Positions 12,092 through 27,065 of a stretch of 64,000 nt of DNA are shown piece after piece. Made by a program: the position numbers and the translations under genes. Under the pieces are notes generated by a model. That model searched no databases. It was not told the origin of the DNA and saw only the letters and a program-made list of their open reading frames with translations. This DNA is from Centroberyx gerrardi. Taxonomy: Eukaryota > Chordata > Actinopteri > Beryciformes > Berycidae. The stretch is from assembly GCF_048128805.1 (NCBI RefSeq), contig NC_135997.1, positions 20,414,815-20,478,814 of the forward strand. The letters run 5' to 3'. Numbering within the stretch: the stretch's first letter is position 1; each line of letters opens with the position of its first letter.

Positions 12092-12838
12092 AGACAATAT
12101 CCATATTATTTCCCTGGTCCTAACTAGAGTCTTTGTCCAAAGAGTTTGGGACTCTACACTGATGTAGTAATATATTACTCCACTGATTGGAGTAATACCT
12201 TTTTCATTTGAGCAATCACACGTTTTTCTTTTTTATATTGCCCAGAAATGTCTCTCTCCCAGTTTAGTGGACTGGACAAGCACTGCTGTTCTTTGTATGC
12301 AAATATTTAACAACAAATCAATTATATAAAGCTTTGAGTGGAATGGAAGATCAAATTTTACTGTATGGAGAAGTTTTGGGACATAACATCGACCATCTGG
12401 GTTAGAGCCAAAGATCCTTTAAGATACTCAGTAGCTTTCTGGAGGAACAACTCAGACTTGATTACATTATTTTCCCAGAAATGGACGGGGTGTGTATTGA
12501 CAGTGCCTCATCTACAAGCTGAATACATTTCTTAACTGATCAAATGTGTGTTCTTGTTCTTCATGATATAGACATTTTTAAACATCATGTTGTGATCCTG
12601 CCCAGTGGGTCACCCATCTCCACACCTCCATTAGACCCCATTCAAATTCTGGCAAGTGACAATTCTGACAAGTATTGGCCACTGGCTATGATTCAGACCT
12701 ATGCAGTTATGGTTAATTTCCATTCTCAGCTTGGCATACTAGGTGACTGGGCTGCCGGGGCTAGTGACCAGTAAACTTACAACACATGACCATGTGCCTG
12801 ATCATATACTGAACAGTTGCCAACACTGTTACTGTTCA

Positions 12839-12844
12839 AATAAA
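12839..12844 (+). terminator. AATAAA poly(A) signal of PDCD2
   Basis: This canonical hexamer is about 750 bases after the stop codon and is the best candidate for the PDCD2 mRNA end. The 3' UTR between carries no repeats that I recognise. Confidence 0.65.
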
Positions 12845-13154
12845 GAAGCATCTATCTGATTTTCAGCCCTTTTCTGTGTGCAAGGCAGACACCAGACATT
12901 ACAATGCAGTTAAGATTCTAGATTTCGATCAGACTTACTTATTCACAATAGGAAGTCTAATTTCTGACCTTTTGTATCAGACCTGATCTTTTTATTGCCG
13001 TCTAAATTGTCCCATGGAGATAATTGAAATTCCATCTATCTAAAAGGGGGAAATCAAATTCTCCCCATCACAGTAAGATCAGATGTGTCACAAAGAATCA
13101 AAAACAGATCTTCTGTGGCTGTGTAAATGGAACTAATCTCCATTAGGTTGTCTC

Positions 13155-13776
13155 ATGTCACAGTGGGAAAAAATATAGGCTCAGTATCTCGTTATAATGA
13201 GAAACTTTTCTCGTTTTAACAAGATCTTTTTCTCGTTATGAGATTTTTTTTCGTTATAACAAGATATTTTCACGTTATGACATCTTTTCTCGTTATTACG
13301 ACATACCAACTTATCTCATAACGAGAAACGTTTCTCGTTATGACATACCAACATATCTCGTTATAACAAGAAACTTTTCTTGTTATAACGAGATATCAAC
13401 TTGATTGTGTCTGAGTCAGGATGAGTTGAGTGAGTCTGATTGTTGTTGCTGAGTTGTCTCATTCCATGAGTCTGAGTCAACTTGATTAAATCGTGTAAAC
13501 AAGCCATTCTCAATTTCTCCGATGTCCATAGGCTGTTTTCTCATTAGGTTATAGATCTTTTTCTCATAACAACATTCGAAAGTTTCTTGGTATCTTGTTA
13601 TAACAAGAAACGTTTCTCGTTATGAGATAAATTGGTATATCGTAATAACGAGAAAAGATGTCATTATAACGTGAAAATATCTTGTTATAACGAGAAAAGA
13701 TCTCATAACGAGAGAAAAAATCTCGTTATGAGATACTGAGCCAATGTTTTTTTTATTTATTTTTTCACTGTGACAT
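13155..13776. mobile_element. Fold-back element with arms of about 240 bp built from short palindromes
   Basis: The ends are exact inverted repeats (ATGTCACAGTG at 13155-13165, CACTGTGACAT at 13766-13776). The arms match over most of 13155-13400 against the reverse complement of 13540-13776; for example both contain CACGTTAT, CATCTTTTCTCGTTATTACGA and ATCTCATAACGAGAAACGTT in the same order. The arms are themselves strings of the self-complementary word TCTCGTTATAACGAGA and variants. A central 140 bp is not palindromic. There is no open frame and no clear target duplication. It could be a non-autonomous DNA transposon (fold-back MITE) or a palindrome-expanded satellite. I do not know the family. 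Confidence 0.75.
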
Positions 13777-14133
13777 CAATACGCTGCTGTAGTAAATAAC
13801 TAATTACAACAGTACTAAGCTTTACACACAAATGGCTCCTAGTTATTTTTATAAATCATTTATCTACAACTTGAAAATGATCTTCACTATCAAGCTGATG
13901 AAATTTTCTCTTATACAGTATACGTATATACACAGGTTCAAGAGAAGTTAGTCACCACCATGATCCATCAGAGTTACCTGTAGTCAAGTGACTCACTCAC
14001 TTTTACTTTGTTTAGTTGGAAAAATATACTACTACTATATTTATACACTAATATACTACTAGCTATGCAGTGTGACCAAGTTAATGGTATTTCTTGTCTT
14101 TTTCAAAAAGTATGTTTACCCATTTGCAATAAT

Positions 14134-14160
14134 CAATAGCCAGAAAAAGTCTGGCTATTG
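14134..14160. repeat. Perfect 11-bp hairpin with 5-base loop
   Basis: CAATAGCCAGA, loop AAAAG, then TCTGGCTATTG. It is isolated in intergenic DNA. Too short to assign a function. Confidence 0.6.
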
Positions 14161-15807
14161 GAGTCGTGTGTGTATTGGACAATTTAAATTCTGTATCCAA
14201 GTTATTATAAAGCAAAAAGCAGCTTTGACAAGACAGCCAATATGTACACATTTAATTCTGCACAGTGCAGCAAATAAACAACTTTAAGCCAGAAGCAGAA
14301 CTGCATTCTGATGTGACAGTGCTTCCATGGTCTTCTGCTGCGCTGCTGCTAATCTCAGAATGCCAGAGTGAAAACTGGATTTATCCCTCACATATTTTAC
14401 CATTCTGTCCATACAGATGCCGACTGGCAAATACCAGATGGCCATGCTGACTTGGGGAGAATAGTAGCCAAATACATGTTGAATACTTGACAGAAACCTT
14501 GATAATTGCTAGATTTTTCAAATGTTGTAAGGGATGTGCTCAGCTGAGATCTTGTTGGTGTGACAACACAACTCAAGCACACCAAGTAGTGCCAAATATT
14601 TAGCCATATTTAAATATAATTTTGTGGCCAAGTCTATGGCTGAACACACAGTATGGACAACCAAGACAGCATAACTTCAGCAAATTACTTTGCCTACGCT
14701 AAAGAATAAGTCCTTAAAAGAAAGCTCTTAAATATCATTTTAAACAGGGAAAAAAATAACAAAAGAAAAACGAAGTACGTATAAACATGGCAACATGATG
14801 CATAGTTTGTCCCACTATCATACTGCCTTTCAGTGCTAGTGAATGGAGAAGGAGCCACAATACTAAGGTAATAATACAGTCAACCTTCTGAGGTAAAGTA
14901 GCTGGGCTCTTCTTTCTCTCAGGAACAACAGGAGCTTTTCTCCACACTTTGGTTCCTCGTAGCCCAACTGTTATTCACATTGATTTTGTCCCAATTGTTG
15001 ATCCTCATCCTTCCTACAGGCAACATTTCCTGTTAACTCAAAAAGTTGCCACGTATCATCACCTTCAGGGATGGAGTCAGTATACATTAAATTTAAAATA
15101 ACAAAGGTTTAACTATTAAAACACTCATTTCTGAATCATAACAAAATTGATTGTGTCTATAGAAAATTCCTGGCTGTCTACACTTTGAATTGACCCCATC
15201 CCTACCAGAGATAAAATGTACAAACAATTTCAGGAAGACCATCTATGAAGTAAAGCATGGCAACACAAACCTTGGAGAGCTAACCAACACCTTGATAAGA
15301 ACATTATCCGGGACTAGGGCTCGGGCCAATTTACTTTCAATTCTGTCACTTCAAAACTTAAGAGCATTCAATTTTAGTTATTTCTGAACAGATTGGATAA
15401 GACAAACTTCTCATGTCAGTTTTTCCCATATTTGAATTTGGAAGAAAATCCACTTCCTGCATTAATGGAATTAGAATCGAACTCAACCCAGATCCCATTG
15501 ATATGAATGTGGAAGATACTTCATAAGGATAAAACTCTGAAACTGAGACTATTTCTTCCAAACAAACCGATCAATAAAGTTGTAAATTCTTGAACTGTAA
15601 TCGTAACACATAAAAGGAATGTGAGGCAGACAGACCCGACAGCACATCTTGAGACAACTGGGGGAACTGAGTGGACAATTAATAAAAACGTAGTTTACAA
15701 AACTATTAAAAACTGCTTGAAATGAAACAAAAAACAGTACAAGTCAGGCTGCCTCCCATCTGATCAGCAGGAGTTCCTCCATTTTCTTCCAGTCTGCTAT
15801 TTACAAC

Positions 15808-16045
15808 CAGGGATGTGATCAAGACAACAGAAAAAGCCTGAAAAAACTGGGGGAAACTTGAAGGAAAACAGGAAGCCGCCTTTGGAAAATAATGGAAACT
15901 TGCATGTTTAAAATGTACATTCAGATGTGATCCAAACAGCAACAAAGGCCTGTAAAAAATGTGTGTTCCTCAAAAATCTGAAGTACTGGGGAAAGCACTG
16001 GGAAAAAAAAAAATAAAAAAAAAAGGAGGACTGATCACATCCCTG
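15808..16045. mobile_element. MITE with CAGGGATGTGATCA inverted ends, 238 bp
   Basis: The left end CAGGGATGTGATCA is the exact reverse complement of the right end TGATCACATCCCTG. The flanks repeat TACAAC on both sides (15802-15807 and 16046-16051), a possible target duplication. The CAGGG start is hAT-like, but a hAT duplication would be 8 bp, so the class is open. A related, more decayed copy lies at 32915. It sits at or near the TBP mRNA 3' end. Confidence 0.7.
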
Positions 16046-16160
16046 TACAACAGCCTTTATGGCAGTCCACTTTTAGATTCAGACGTGACTTAGAAAAATA
16101 AGAGTAAGAAGAGAGGGGGGTCGGGGATGGCAAAGGGAGGAGGAGGAGGAGGGGACGGGT

Positions 16161-19100
16161 CTACGTTGTCTTGCGGAAGCCTTTCAGGATGGGGTAGATG
16201 TTCTCAAACGCCTCGTAGATCTCTCCTCTCACCTTGGCACCTTCACACACAGAGGATATCAGTTACTACATGGGATTTATACTGGCGAACATTATGACAG
16301 AAACAATCAAGATACCCACTCATATTCAGATTCTATCCATTTCTATTTGATAACAAATAATAATTTGAATTTGAGTTTTTGAACATACAAGGGCACAAAG
16401 GATTGTAATCATAACCAATAATCAGTTAACTGGAGCAGTTAGCAGAGAAGAGCCCAACTTACCCGTCAGTACAACCTTCCCAGAGACGAAGATAAGCAGG
16501 ACGATTCTGGGTTTGATCATTCTGTAAATCAGACCTGGAAACAGTTCCGGCTCGTAGCTGAAACAGACAGGCCACATTATTTAAATCATTAACATTTATA
16601 AGCTGATGTAAATGCTACAAGTCTGGCTCATAGCTCTCTGCATATTGTCTGCAGTCTATATTCTGAATGTCATTTACCAACCATCCAGACTATAAATGTA
16701 AGGCTCCAGGTCTGAACTTTCAGAGGAAATCCTGATTGTAAAAATACTATTTGGAGGTCTTTCTTCTGCAAGTCTCAATGTCAGCACAGCACAGGCAGAA
16801 GATAAGCATGACTTCACATATGTTGACAAGAATAAACCACAGGCACTGGGCTTCACAACAGGGCTGCCCACCACTGAAACCCTTTTCTGAGCCAGTAAAA
16901 ACTCCTGTTAAAGAGTGTTCATACTATTTTGCTTTTTTAGTAGAAGAAGCCTCAACTGCCTCAACAGCCTCAATTTTGTGCTGATAACAAAAACAGGTGT
17001 ACAACAAACTCATAGCTGAAACTATCAGCAAACAGTACTTACTTAGCAATACAAGAAGTTTCCACAATACAGCCAACATGCTCCCATACTGACTCAATAT
17101 GATCAGAGTTCCTGGAAATTTGCTAACAACTACAACCAACTTTTCCAACTGTCCTTTCTACACTTTCATTCTGGTTGTCGTAAACTGTCAGCTGCCTACA
17201 TACCGTGACATCCCCCCTCTTCTTTAATGCGATTAGTCAGCTTGCAAAAAATCATGTCATGTGCGGTCCTTTAAAAAGTTTAACTTTTCTCAACTTTAGA
17301 ATACTCTGCCTAAAAAGAAGCCAGGTGCAGCGCTTTATCCAATGTTTTCCGTCTCCCTTTGATGTAAAAATCGCACTGGCAGTTACAGTGTGAACAGGGC
17401 TTTAAGCTGCACAGAACATAAAATAAACTAGTTACCTGCTAAACTGTTGGTGAGTGAGGACCAGTCCTTCCAGCCGTATGGGGAACTTCACATCGCAGCT
17501 GCCCACCATGTTCTGAATCTTAAAGTCCAGGAACTTGGCAGGGAAGCCCAGCTTCTGCACCACACGGGCATACTTCCTGGCAGCTAACCTCGACTGCTCC
17601 TCACTAGAGAGGAACAGTAAGGAAGAGGTGGGAGGAGGGGAGAGAGGAGGATGATGGGGAAAGATGAGGAGGACAAGGGGGCGAGTATTGAGGAGGGGAA
17701 AGGAGATGAGATGGAAAGACAAGAAGGGAGAGAAGTTCAAACCAAGTATTTATTCAAATAGCGTCAAGGCAATGCCCACTATCATACAGCGAAGTGTTTT
17801 GTCACATGCATGTTGTTGCTAGCAGATTTACAAATCAACATCACTTCTACCTTTAACCATGAAAGGTTGCCTTTGTATCATGGTCTTTAAAACAATATCT
17901 AGTGAGTGGTGTGCTGACCTCTTGGCTCCAGTGCAGACCATCTTTCCAGAGCTGAAGATGAGAGCAGTGGTTCTGGGCTCTCGTATTCTCATGATGACCG
18001 CAGCAAAACGCTTGGAGAGAGGGAGGGGGGGCATATTATTACTGACGTCTGACGTATTACTGACTGTTCCCATCTTGTAATAAATTGATTAATTCTATCA
18101 GCCACATAGCTGTTTGTGTGTTGGGGGCAAAAACCACAAAAACAGCAATCTATATCAGAAATCAATGGAACTGCTGTGCCTAAAATAGCCGATAACCCTA
18201 AAAAACTGGCCAAAAAGTCACATTGCTGGGCATCACACAGAATTGTTTACGGTAATGTGTCGGTCTCACCTTGGGGTTGTACTCGGCGTTCCTGGCTCTC
18301 AGGGCGATGGTCTTCAGGTCCAGTTTACAGCCCAGATTCACTGTAGATACAATGTTCCTGATAGTAGGGAGAGGGAGGAAGGTAAGGAGAAAGATGAAGA
18401 AGCAGGAAGACAGAGAAAAAAGAAAGGGGCAATTTTACATTTAAAAAGGTCCCATATTATTCAGCTTTCATGATTTTGTTTTCAAATATACTCTGACGCA
18501 GGATAAGAATAGTGTTCATGATGTTTTGCAAATAAATATAGTTTAGTTAAAAGTTGAACTGAATTTGAAGAGTAAATCCTTGCAGGCAGAACAGTCACAA
18601 TACTGGACCCTGATTGGTCGACAACACCAGCTCCTCTATTTAAAATGAGGTAAAGCTGCTAAGTGGAGGCTTTCCAGTTCCATTGCTGCAAATTGGAAGG
18701 ATTTTTCATAATTGTTTAGCATGATTTTTGTCCGTGTGTGTGCTTCCTCGTTTGAGTATATTGCACTAGGCTACATTTTGATTAAGGTAACTTAAATCAG
18801 GAAAAAAAAAAATTCAGAGAATTTCCAACAGCATTGGATTCAGCTCGCCAATCCCCGATGTATTCGTCCAGTCACACTACTCTCTGCATCTTTCCTGTCT
18901 CTCTCCAGTACTTACTGTCTAATAAAGCAAAAGTGCCATGGAATCACATTTTCAAACTCTTGAAACTCACTGTAGCTGTGGTACTATCCCAGAGCTCTCT
19001 GAGGCTGGTGTGGCAGGAGTGATGGGGGTCATGGGGGTCAGGGGGGTGGTGGTGTAGAGGGGGGTGTTCCCTGGCAGCGCTGTGGTGGTGGAACCCCCTA

Positions 19101-21659
19101 CCGTCTGGGAATGGAAAAGCTGAGGGGTCTGCCCTGACGTCCCCGGAAGGCCTGGAAAAGAGAGAAAGATTGTTTTCTTGTAATATGATCTGATAATGTA
19201 ACGACACTTTGCCTATGATCCCAATCCCAGCAACAGTCAATGTTGTCCCCATCAAACACTGTGTGTCCCGTTGCATCCATGCAGTCCAAAGTCGTTATTT
19301 CATTAGATACTATAATGATCATTATAGTTTGATTAGGATTAATTCAAGGAACCCAATATGGGGTTGTGATCTGAGGTTGGGAAAGCGTGGAGAAGAAAAT
19401 AATCCTATCTTACCTGTGCTGGCCTGCTGTGCCTGCTGTGCCTGTTGCTGCTGCTGTTGTCTCTGTTGTTCCTCCAGAATCGACAGACTGTTGGTGTTTT
19501 GGACTGGCTGGGGTGTCAGGCCTGAGCCGTAGGGCATCATGGGACTGAAGATAGGCATGCCTGGGGTCATGGCACCCTGCACAGGGACAAGAGGCATTGA
19601 TTTGGGATCTGGCAGAAATTTTATGGGCAGGTGATATGGACAAAATGTCAAAATATTTTGTGATATTATCACAATATCTTTCAGTTTGCTTTTCTAAAGC
19701 TAGGTTGCAAGTTACTGGAAAGTGCAACCCAAATGGTAAAGGTACAGTACATTTGTAGCCTTTAAAAAACAGTATATGTCAAGACGAAACAAAAATGTAA
19801 ATTTTAAGTGTATTAAACATAAATAGAATAACAACTTAAAGACCATAGGATCGGTCAAAGTAGATTTTCAGACCTATTTTAATGAATTCTAGTAAACTTC
19901 TAGTCACAAATTAAAGGAACAGAAAACTCAGTTAGCTGAATAAAGAACAGACCTTTAAATGGCTTGTACATCTTTAAGTTTCGCCTGCTATTTTCTCGGC
20001 CATGAAATAGCGGTTCCAGAATTTGTTTTTGCAGCAAGACGTCGCGTAACCACCACTGAGGAATCTATTGAAACCTTCTTTTTCAACCCTTTTGTCACGA
20101 GTCATCCTTTGCTAGGTAAAACATTACAGCATCCATTACCTCTTGTCAGTATTTTTCTTTTAATAGGGAGTGCTTCTCTCCAGTAACTTGACTAGTGTTT
20201 GATGCTGCCTTTAACTGCTCCCTTATTCTTTTTGCCAACAATTGCTGACACAGATTCCATTAAAAACAACAACATCGACAACTGTGTGATCATTTAAAAT
20301 TCCAACTTTCCCTGTCACACTTTGGTGGGTTGATAATATCTGAAGGCAGCATAGGTCACTTCCTTTGGCTGTTCTCAACCATGCGCTCGAACAAGATGTT
20401 GAACCACACAATTTTTAGCTTTTAGGTTAGTAGGAAAGTTATGCAATGACTTGGGTGAAAGCAGTAAATGTATAGGCCTACAGCTATAGTAAAGGTCAGG
20501 ATTTGAAATTATATGTGGATTGTAGGCTACTGTAATGTGATATGATGTCCACAATCTCCCTGTGAAGGCAAATCAGGACAAAATTTTACACAATGGCAAT
20601 GTAACATGTTATTATTGTGAGCCACTACAGCCCAATCAGTATCTGGAAATCCAGAAAAGCTAAAAATGTCAACAGTAAACAATGCCTAACTGTTTCTGGT
20701 AATTCATTTCACACCTACCACTCATATCTATGTAAGCTTGTCCATTCAGCTGTCTAGAAGAAGGGTCAATCTATTCTTAATCTACACCCATTACCCCAGT
20801 GACTGGACTAACATGTAAGTGCAAAATTCACACATCTTGTAGAATGCCCAAAAACTCTCCCCATTTCTCTGACGACCAACTTCATTCAGAAGCATTCATC
20901 TTGCTTTAGGTAGTGGAGGATTTGGAGGAAAATGAGGAAGAGTGTTATCAATGTTAAAAACTCCCCTTCTCAACAGGTGCTTGACTTTGGTTCCCTACCT
21001 GCAGACTGTAAATTCTTAAAAACATTCAAACTAAAATGGAGTGGATGGCTGTTGTTCATTTTGTTCTGACTAGTAGGTAGGCTTTTAAGGAGTAATTTTG
21101 GCCTTTGTAAGTGTGTATCAAGAGAAACAGGAAAAAGCTAGGGTGCCGGTAGTGAATACCGTGAATACACACTTCCAGGGCCGCTAGTATCAGAGGTTTA
21201 CCCTCCGCAAAGTCTACAAAATTTAGGGGGTGGTGGGAGCTGGAAGACTAGACAAGCTGGCTGGAGACCTGAAAATTCATAGTTCAAATTGCCAGACCAG
21301 CTGGGAAAATCTAGGGAAAGTGAATGAATACCTCTCCTCTACCTCACTACCAAGGGTTAGGGTTGGTCACAAGTCACACAACCCAAAACTGCTCCAATGG
21401 GTCTGCTCAGTGGCCGACAGTAGAAGACTGTGTGTGACTGTTGTACTCTGCAGCTGTGTGAATGAATATTTTTGTTGTTTGTATGAATATGAAACAGGTC
21501 AATGCTGAAACAGATCACACATGCTCAGCAAACCATTCCCTGGACAAATAAAGTTTTTAAAGTGTTTTAAAACAGGTCAAATGTTGCTTTAAATCAGCTG
21601 TCAGTTACCTGAGGGGAGGCCAGCCCCTGGAAGGGTGGCAGACTGTTGTTCTGGTCCAT
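16161..21659 (-). CDS. tbp: TBP, TATA-box binding protein, eight coding exons
   Basis: Minus-strand coding exons are 21659-21609, 19576-19414, 19151-18971, 18357-18270, 18010-17919, 17603-17436, 16557-16463 and 16240-16161, with all phases continuous and 305 residues. It begins [17 protein letters not shown]. Residues 54-68 are a short interrupted glutamine tract (Q2-R-Q6-A-Q2-A-Q2), much shorter than in human. A Thr/Pro-rich linker follows at 73-120. The saddle core, about residues 126-305, consists of the two direct repeats and ends [14 protein letters not shown] nucleates TFIID, SL1 and TFIIIB at Pol II, I and III promoters in the nucleus. Other vertebrates have a non-coding first exon; here it would lie in 21.7-22.4 kb but I cannot place it. 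TBP2 (TBPL2) is the alternative paralogue, but the N-terminus fits TBP. Confidence 0.97.
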
Positions 21660-22794
21660 CTCTTCACCTCTTTCCTCTCCTTAGCTCTGCTGCCACCGAG
21701 GGAGGCTGGCAGTCACACGGGCTCGGTAACGTTAGCTTAAATGTTGTTGGCCAGGGTCTGCACTGGAGAAAAACCAACAACAAGCATGTGCTGGAATTTG
21801 CAGAATGTTTCCTTCTGGCTCCTTCTCTTTGATAGCAAAGTCCTGCAAAGACAGACAGAGTTAGATAACTGTGACACTACTCATATACTTCTCATATTAC
21901 TTTGACTAATGATTTGTCGCCGTGTATCATTCAAGTCGAGCGAACATTTTTTAAATATGACGCCGGTCATCAGAATCCATGTAGCTGCACTGGTGGCGCC
22001 AATAGAATCACAGCAGAGTCTGCTAACCAGCTTTAGCGTTAATCATTTTTGCTTGTTCATTCACTTGGGTACCAACCGGCAATGCATTAATTAACTCGTG
22101 AATGCAAGATAGAGTTGACAAAGAAAATTCAGTACCTAGGTGGTTTGCTAAGGTGGCTAGATAGCCTCCAAAAGATAACACAACAAACTGGTTAGCTAAA
22201 GTTAGCCGCCGAGCTACCGTTACCATGATTAGTCGACCATTAAGTCAAAACCCTTGTGGCCACAGTGAGAACAGTGAAATACTGCGCTTTAGTGATGCAT
22301 ATGGGCTGCAAAGCATTTTGACATTTGCTAGTACAACACAGGTTATGTTCCCATTGACTTACTCCCACTCTCTCTCAAGTCCAATCAGCAAAAATCACAT
22401 TTAAAACAGCTTCGCATTCGTATCATGCTCGGGCTTTGCGCTCGCGAAGGCTACACCCGGAAGGATAACACTTCTTTTCCGGTGTGTCGAAGTTCATTTA
22501 ATATCCATCAAATTTGTGTGAATTAGTCTATGGCTCCATGGTCTATGGTGTGAATGGTGTAACGTAGGCTAGCGGAAGATGTAGAACATGTACTTATTAG
22601 CCATTAGAAATACAATAAAGTGAGGGACATTTTGAGAAATAAAGGCTGGACAGGGATGGAATTTCAAACGGCTGCTGGGCTCAGGTGTTTGTACATGAGA
22701 GATTAAAAAGACACTATTCGGTTTTCTTTCAAAAACATGTTTTACACTGTAAAAAGATGATGTATCGCTGTTATAGATATATATTGTAAAAAGA

Positions 22795-24793
<1,999 letters not shown>

Positions 24794-24867
24794 GGACACC
24801 GCCTGTGTCTGTGTTTGTATGCTGTGATTTTTGAAACCGTTGTTACAGTTGTTAATTAACTTGAGTT

Positions 24868-24873
24868 AATAAA
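24868..24873 (+). terminator. AATAAA poly(A) signal of PSMC3
   Basis: The hexamer is 75 bases past the stop codon, giving a very short 3' UTR. No poly(A) tract follows in the DNA, so a young retrocopy tail is not seen. Confidence 0.75.
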
Positions 24874-25139
24874 AGGAAGTAGCATATAGTATAAGTGTTG
24901 TTGTTTTATTTCTTCTTCCTAAGCAGGGAGAGTGGAGTCTGTTTGAGGATGGTTTTTACTGTTTCCAAGTGGTTCAGGATGATCACACCATTTGTCTCCT
25001 TTTGACGAAATGACATTCTCTAACTCAACATAAGAACTGACCCGGTGAAATAGACTGTTCAATCTGTAGTTCACTTGTTTATGGAGTGGCTTAAATTGGG
25101 CTCTATGGAAGGAGGCTGTTCCAGACTGGCTCAGGCTTG

Positions 25140-25500
25140 TCACAATAAGGGAGACCGGACACAACATCCAAGACTCAACAAAACATTTATTTAAAGTAGA
25201 ATTAACAAAACTAAGAGCATAGTTATGGGGTGTGTAAGTCAGTGGTATCTGTAGTGCAGGGCATGCATGGATGGGTGTAGAGTGAAAACAAAGTGACAAA
25301 CAAATGATGGCAAAAAGGGAGAGGTCCAAAAAAAGTCAGGAGGGCCAGCCCTTTAAACCCCTAGCAGCTCTGAGCAGGTGTAACCAATTTGGCTCAAAAG
25401 TCCAGATGAAACGGTTGGAGGAAGAGACACCACCTCATAAGGTGCTGGTTTGGGTACTGAAGTGAATGTAGGGAACGTATAGACCACCAGAGGGCCCACT
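25140..25500 (-). mobile_element. Possible solo LTR fossil
   Basis: On the minus strand this stretch has a TTTAAAGGG-like core promoter followed by AATAAATGTTTTGTTGA, an order typical of long terminal repeats. No coding parts are present. The borders are guesses. It may equally be unique sequence. Confidence 0.25.
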
Positions 25501-25501
25501 C

Positions 25502-25640
25502 CTTCAGTTCAGGTTCAGGTCTTTATTGTCCCACAAGGGGAAATTCATTTTGCAGCAAGGCACAATAAAAACACAAACACAATGAACACACTTTAATTTC
25601 CCCAGTGGGAAAATTGGGTTGGTGCAGCAGCAATAGTATC
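25502..25640. mobile_element. LINE-derived fragment (CTTTATTGTCCCACAAGGGG type)
   Basis: The phrase CTTTATTGTCCCACAAGGGG, then AAATTCATTTTGCAGCA, and a second block with CCCCAGTGGGAAAATTGGGT are typical of short teleost LINE tails or derived SINEs as I remember them. No coding capacity is left. Confidence 0.4.
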
Positions 25641-26572
25641 ACGATACAGCAGAGAAAAAATAGACAATGAACAGAAAATATAATATAAACAAGAATATAG
25701 CAAATGGGGGTTAAATAAACAATACACAACCTTCAATTTCAGCACAAGAACATGTAACATATAATGTATGAATGAGAAGTATGATTACAGCTTTAACTGT
25801 CATAGATGAATGACCTTATATAACAGTTGACCTTGCTGTGAGTGTCAAAATTTAGTTTGAATATTCCATATGAATGGCCATTCATTCATTACTTTAAAAT
25901 TGAAATCAAACATTCAGTTACAAGTAGTCCAGTTGTAATATACATTTTCAGTCAAGTCAATGGGAAAATAAGCAAATCATGATTCCTTAATTGTTATACA
26001 ACAGTTAGTTCGGATGGCACTCCCTCTCGTGATATTGTTGAAATATTGACAGAGTTTATCAGGCAAATAAGTGAAATTTCAGCAGTGAATCCTGTTTTAC
26101 TTTTTGCTGGATTCTGCATGTGGTGTGCTAGGTAGTATAATTACATTTACTGTACATTTTAGTCTTCTAACTGATGCTCTTATTTAGAGCGAGTTAAGCT
26201 TAGATTCCTAGGTGATAGCACACTGACAATAGATGTAACAGAATATAGTGTGATCCTGGGAAATAAGTCAGCAGAGGTGTAAAGGTTTGTTTTTCACTTT
26301 CCCATATCTTTCTCCTCTGCTCGCTGTAACTTGCCCTTATTTAAAAAAGCCTTATTCCATTCTCATTAACTCTTCTCTCTTCTCTTCTAACACTTCTGTC
26401 ACAGGAATGTTGTCAGGGCACCGTGGCTCCGACCCTGGCACTCCTTACTCCTTACTTTATTTATCTTGTAAAACACTTTAAACTGATTTGATAAGTTCAT
26501 TATAAATAAAGGTAATATTAATGGTATTCTTCTTATTGTTATTATTAATATTAATTACAGGCTACTAATTTA

Positions 26573-26619
26573 AAACCAGTGGTAACTGTGCAAGACACGT
26601 GCACAGTTACCACTGGTTT
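26573..26619. repeat. Perfect 20-bp inverted repeat with 7-base loop
   Basis: The left arm AAACCAGTGGTAACTGTGCA (26573-26592) and its exact complement (26600-26619) enclose AGACACG. There is no T run after it and no gene close by (GIMAP starts 450 bp on). It could be a cruciform, a tiny MITE or a hairpin RNA source. Confidence 0.8.
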
Positions 26620-27065
26620 GCAAGAATGGAAAATGTATATACTTTACAAACTGAAAATTGAAAAATCTGTGGTAATGGATAAAAAAAAACAATTTGGTAG
26701 TATATTAGGGGAAATATTTAAAGATGTGAAGAATGCTCTTATTTTTTGGAGAACCCAACAAGGAATCTCACTTGTTGCATCTCACTGAATTATCTCTCCC
26801 CTGTTCCCCATCAAAATCTAAGTTCAATCTGACACTTAAATTCAAAAAAGGAAAACAGCAAAGTGTTTTCGTTCTTCTTTGTTGTTATCATAAGGCTACA
26901 AAGGAAGATGTGGGAGTGTGGTTTGTGAAAACCAGTTTGACTAGAAATTTATACATTCACACACATACTAGAAAGTCTTTCACTTTCATCAGAAGTTGTT
27001 TGCATTGTTAAGCACTGAATCTGTACAGCACTGATTGGAGCAAGGGTGCAGGACAGCAGCTAAAG

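Larger units (their letters stand above)
12845..16160. other. Convergent intergenic region PDCD2-TBP
   Basis: This AT-rich 3.3 kb lies between two gene tails. It holds the fold-back element at 13155-13776, a small perfect hairpin at 14134-14160 and a MITE at 15808-16045. The last part (about 16045-16160) is the start of the TBP 3' UTR. I see no coding sequence. Confidence 0.6.

Noticed and set aside
19409-19532. Cys-rich plus-strand frame opposite TBP exon 2
   Set aside because: It is the antisense of the CAG/CAA glutamine tract of TBP.
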